Part shown: piece by piece, positions 5,296-6,200 of the stretch | How the letters are laid out: each line of letters starts with the position of its first letter | How positions within the stretch are numbered: the stretch's first letter is position 1 | Assembly: GCA_005883445.1 (NCBI GenBank) | Contig: VAZL01000022.1 | Location: 1 to 6,200, forward strand | Direction of reading: 5' to 3' | Source of the DNA: Alphaproteobacteria bacterium | GTDB taxonomy: Bacteria > Pseudomonadota > Alphaproteobacteria > Rhizobiales > Xanthobacteraceae | DNA: 6,200 nucleotides | The notes under the pieces: model-generated | Told to the model about the DNA's origin: nothing | What the model saw: only the letters and a program-made list of their open reading frames with translations | Database searches by the model: none | Program-made: the position numbers and the translations under genes

Positions 5296-6200
5296 CTATT
5301 CAGCCTTGATATTGGCCGCGCGGATCACCTTGGCCCACATATCGATCTCGGTCTTGATGCGGATGGCGAATTCCTCCGGCGTGCTCGCGACCACGTCGTA
5401 GCCCAGCGTAGCGAGCCGTTCCTTCACGTCCGGTTGCGCGAGGATTTTCGCGCTCTCGCGGTGCAATGTCGCGACGATCTCCGCCGGCGTGCCGGCCGGA
5501 ACGAGAATGCCCACCCAGCTGTCGCCTTCGATCTCCGGATGGCCCGCCTCCGTCATGGTCGGCACGTCGGGAAAGATTTGCGAGCGCGTCTTGCTGGTGA
5601 CCGCGAGCGCGCGCACGGTTCCTTCCTTGACGTGCTGCATGGCGGCCTGCGGCGAGCTGAAACTGATCGGCGTGTGCCCGGCGACCACCGCCGCGACCGC
5701 GGGCCCGCCGCCGCCGAAGGGCACGTGAACGAGGTCGAGGCCGAGCGACAGCCGGAACTGCTCGCCGGCGAGATGCGCCTGCGTGCCTGCCCCCGCCGAA
5801 CTGAAGCTGTATTTGCCAGGATTGGCTTTGATGAGCTCGACAAGCTCCTCGATCGTCTTTGCAGGCACGGCGGGGTTGACGGTGATGACGGTGGTGGACG
5901 CAACCGCGAGGGTGACGGGTTTGAAGTCGTTGATCGGGTCGTAGGGCAGGCGCGCGAACAGTGTCGGATTGACCACATGAGAGCTGAACGCGAACAGGAT
6001 GGTGTAGCCGTCGGGCGGCGCTTTCGCCACCTGGCCGGTGCCGATATTGCCGGTGGCGCCGGCAATGTTCTCGACATAGACCTGCTTGCCGAACTGCTCG
6101 GTGAGCTTCTGCGCCATAAGCCGCGCGAAGGTGTCGGTCGTCCCACCCGGCGCAAAGGCCACGACCGCGCGCACCGGCCGGCTCGGATAGGCTTGCGCCC
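5296..6200 (-). CDS. Bug/TctC-family tripartite tricarboxylate transporter solute-binding protein, N-terminus cut by window edge
   Basis: Three hundred residues before the TAG at 5298-5296 are visible, and the frame stays open to 6200. The first visible residues, AQAYPSRPVR, are the usual start of the mature protein, so the missing part is about a signal peptide's worth (family length about 320-330). Family landmarks, numbered from the first full codon, are: FAPGGTTDTFAR (15-26) with the PGG and Asp of the ligand loop; PPDGYTIL (61-68); SAGAGTQAHL (134-143); HVPFGGGGPAV (158-168); and FPDVPTMTEAG (209-219). The sequence ends in a charged helical region. Family members bind small organic acids or related carboxylated or amide compounds in the periplasm and deliver them to TctAB-type permeases; many are orphans. 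No TctA or TctB gene is visible. The GTG at 6174 is not the true start because conserved family sequence continues upstream of it. The ligand cannot be predicted. Confidence 0.95.
   Translation of the reverse strand, partial: AQAYPSRPVRAVVAFAPGGTTDTFARLMAQKLTEQFGKQVYVENIAGATGNIGTGQVAKAPPDGYTILFAFSSHVVNPTLFARLPYDPINDFKPVTLAVASTTVITVNPAVPAKTIEELVELIKANPGKYSFSSAGAGTQAHLAGEQFRLSLGLDLVHVPFGGGGPAVAAVVAGHTPISFSSPQAAMQHVKEGTVRALAVTSKTRSQIFPDVPTMTEAGHPEIEGDSWVGILVPAGTPAEIVATLHRESAKILAQPDVKERLATLGYDVVASTPEEFAIRIKTEIDMWAKVIRAANIKAE

Noticed and set aside
6172..6174. GTG as a start codon for the Bug-type protein
   Set aside because: Family-typical residues AQAYPSRP continue in frame upstream to the window edge, so this is an internal valine and the gene is simply cut.

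Overview
The window is high-GC DNA with closely packed genes, overlapping start and stop codons and strong G/C preference at third codon positions. Together with a Bug/TctC-type solute-binding protein whose wording resembles those of the Bradyrhizobium/Rhodoplanes group, this suggests a Hyphomicrobiales-like alphaproteobacterium. A betaproteobacterium such as a Burkholderiales member is not excluded. The organism assignment is inference from protein style only.

Layout. Positions 1-4224 (minus strand, read right to left) hold a tightly coupled three-gene export cassette: a complete HlyD-type periplasmic adaptor (3172-4224), a 774-residue membrane protein made of two ABC-2 permease modules fused head to tail (851-3175), and a second HlyD-type adaptor (from 858, running off the left edge at position 1). 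Adjacent genes overlap by 4 and 8 bases. A 133-base intergenic region (4225-4357) separates the cassette from a divergent plus-strand gene for an unrecognised 128-residue, probably three-helix membrane protein (4358-4744). After a 43-base convergent gap come two more minus-strand genes: an isoprenylcysteine carboxyl methyltransferase (ICMT)/PEMT-type membrane methyltransferase (4788-5258) and the C-terminal ~300 residues of a Bug/TctC-family solute-binding protein (5296-6200, N-terminus beyond the right edge).

How the genes may work together. The adaptor-permease-permease-adaptor cassette has the parts of a tripartite exporter that would reach a TolC-like outer-membrane channel. Both adaptors have the helical hairpin and the approximate tip motif used for TolC docking. 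No ATP-binding subunit is encoded in the window, and the permease segments that normally contact the ATPase look degenerate. The energy source and substrate therefore cannot be told from this sequence. The small divergent membrane protein may share regulation with the cassette, but nothing in it proves a link. The methyltransferase and the Bug protein form a separate codirectional pair with no obvious functional tie to the exporter.

No RNA genes, insertion sequences, CRISPR arrays, attachment sites or convincing terminators were seen. No stretch longer than 300 bases lacks a gene.
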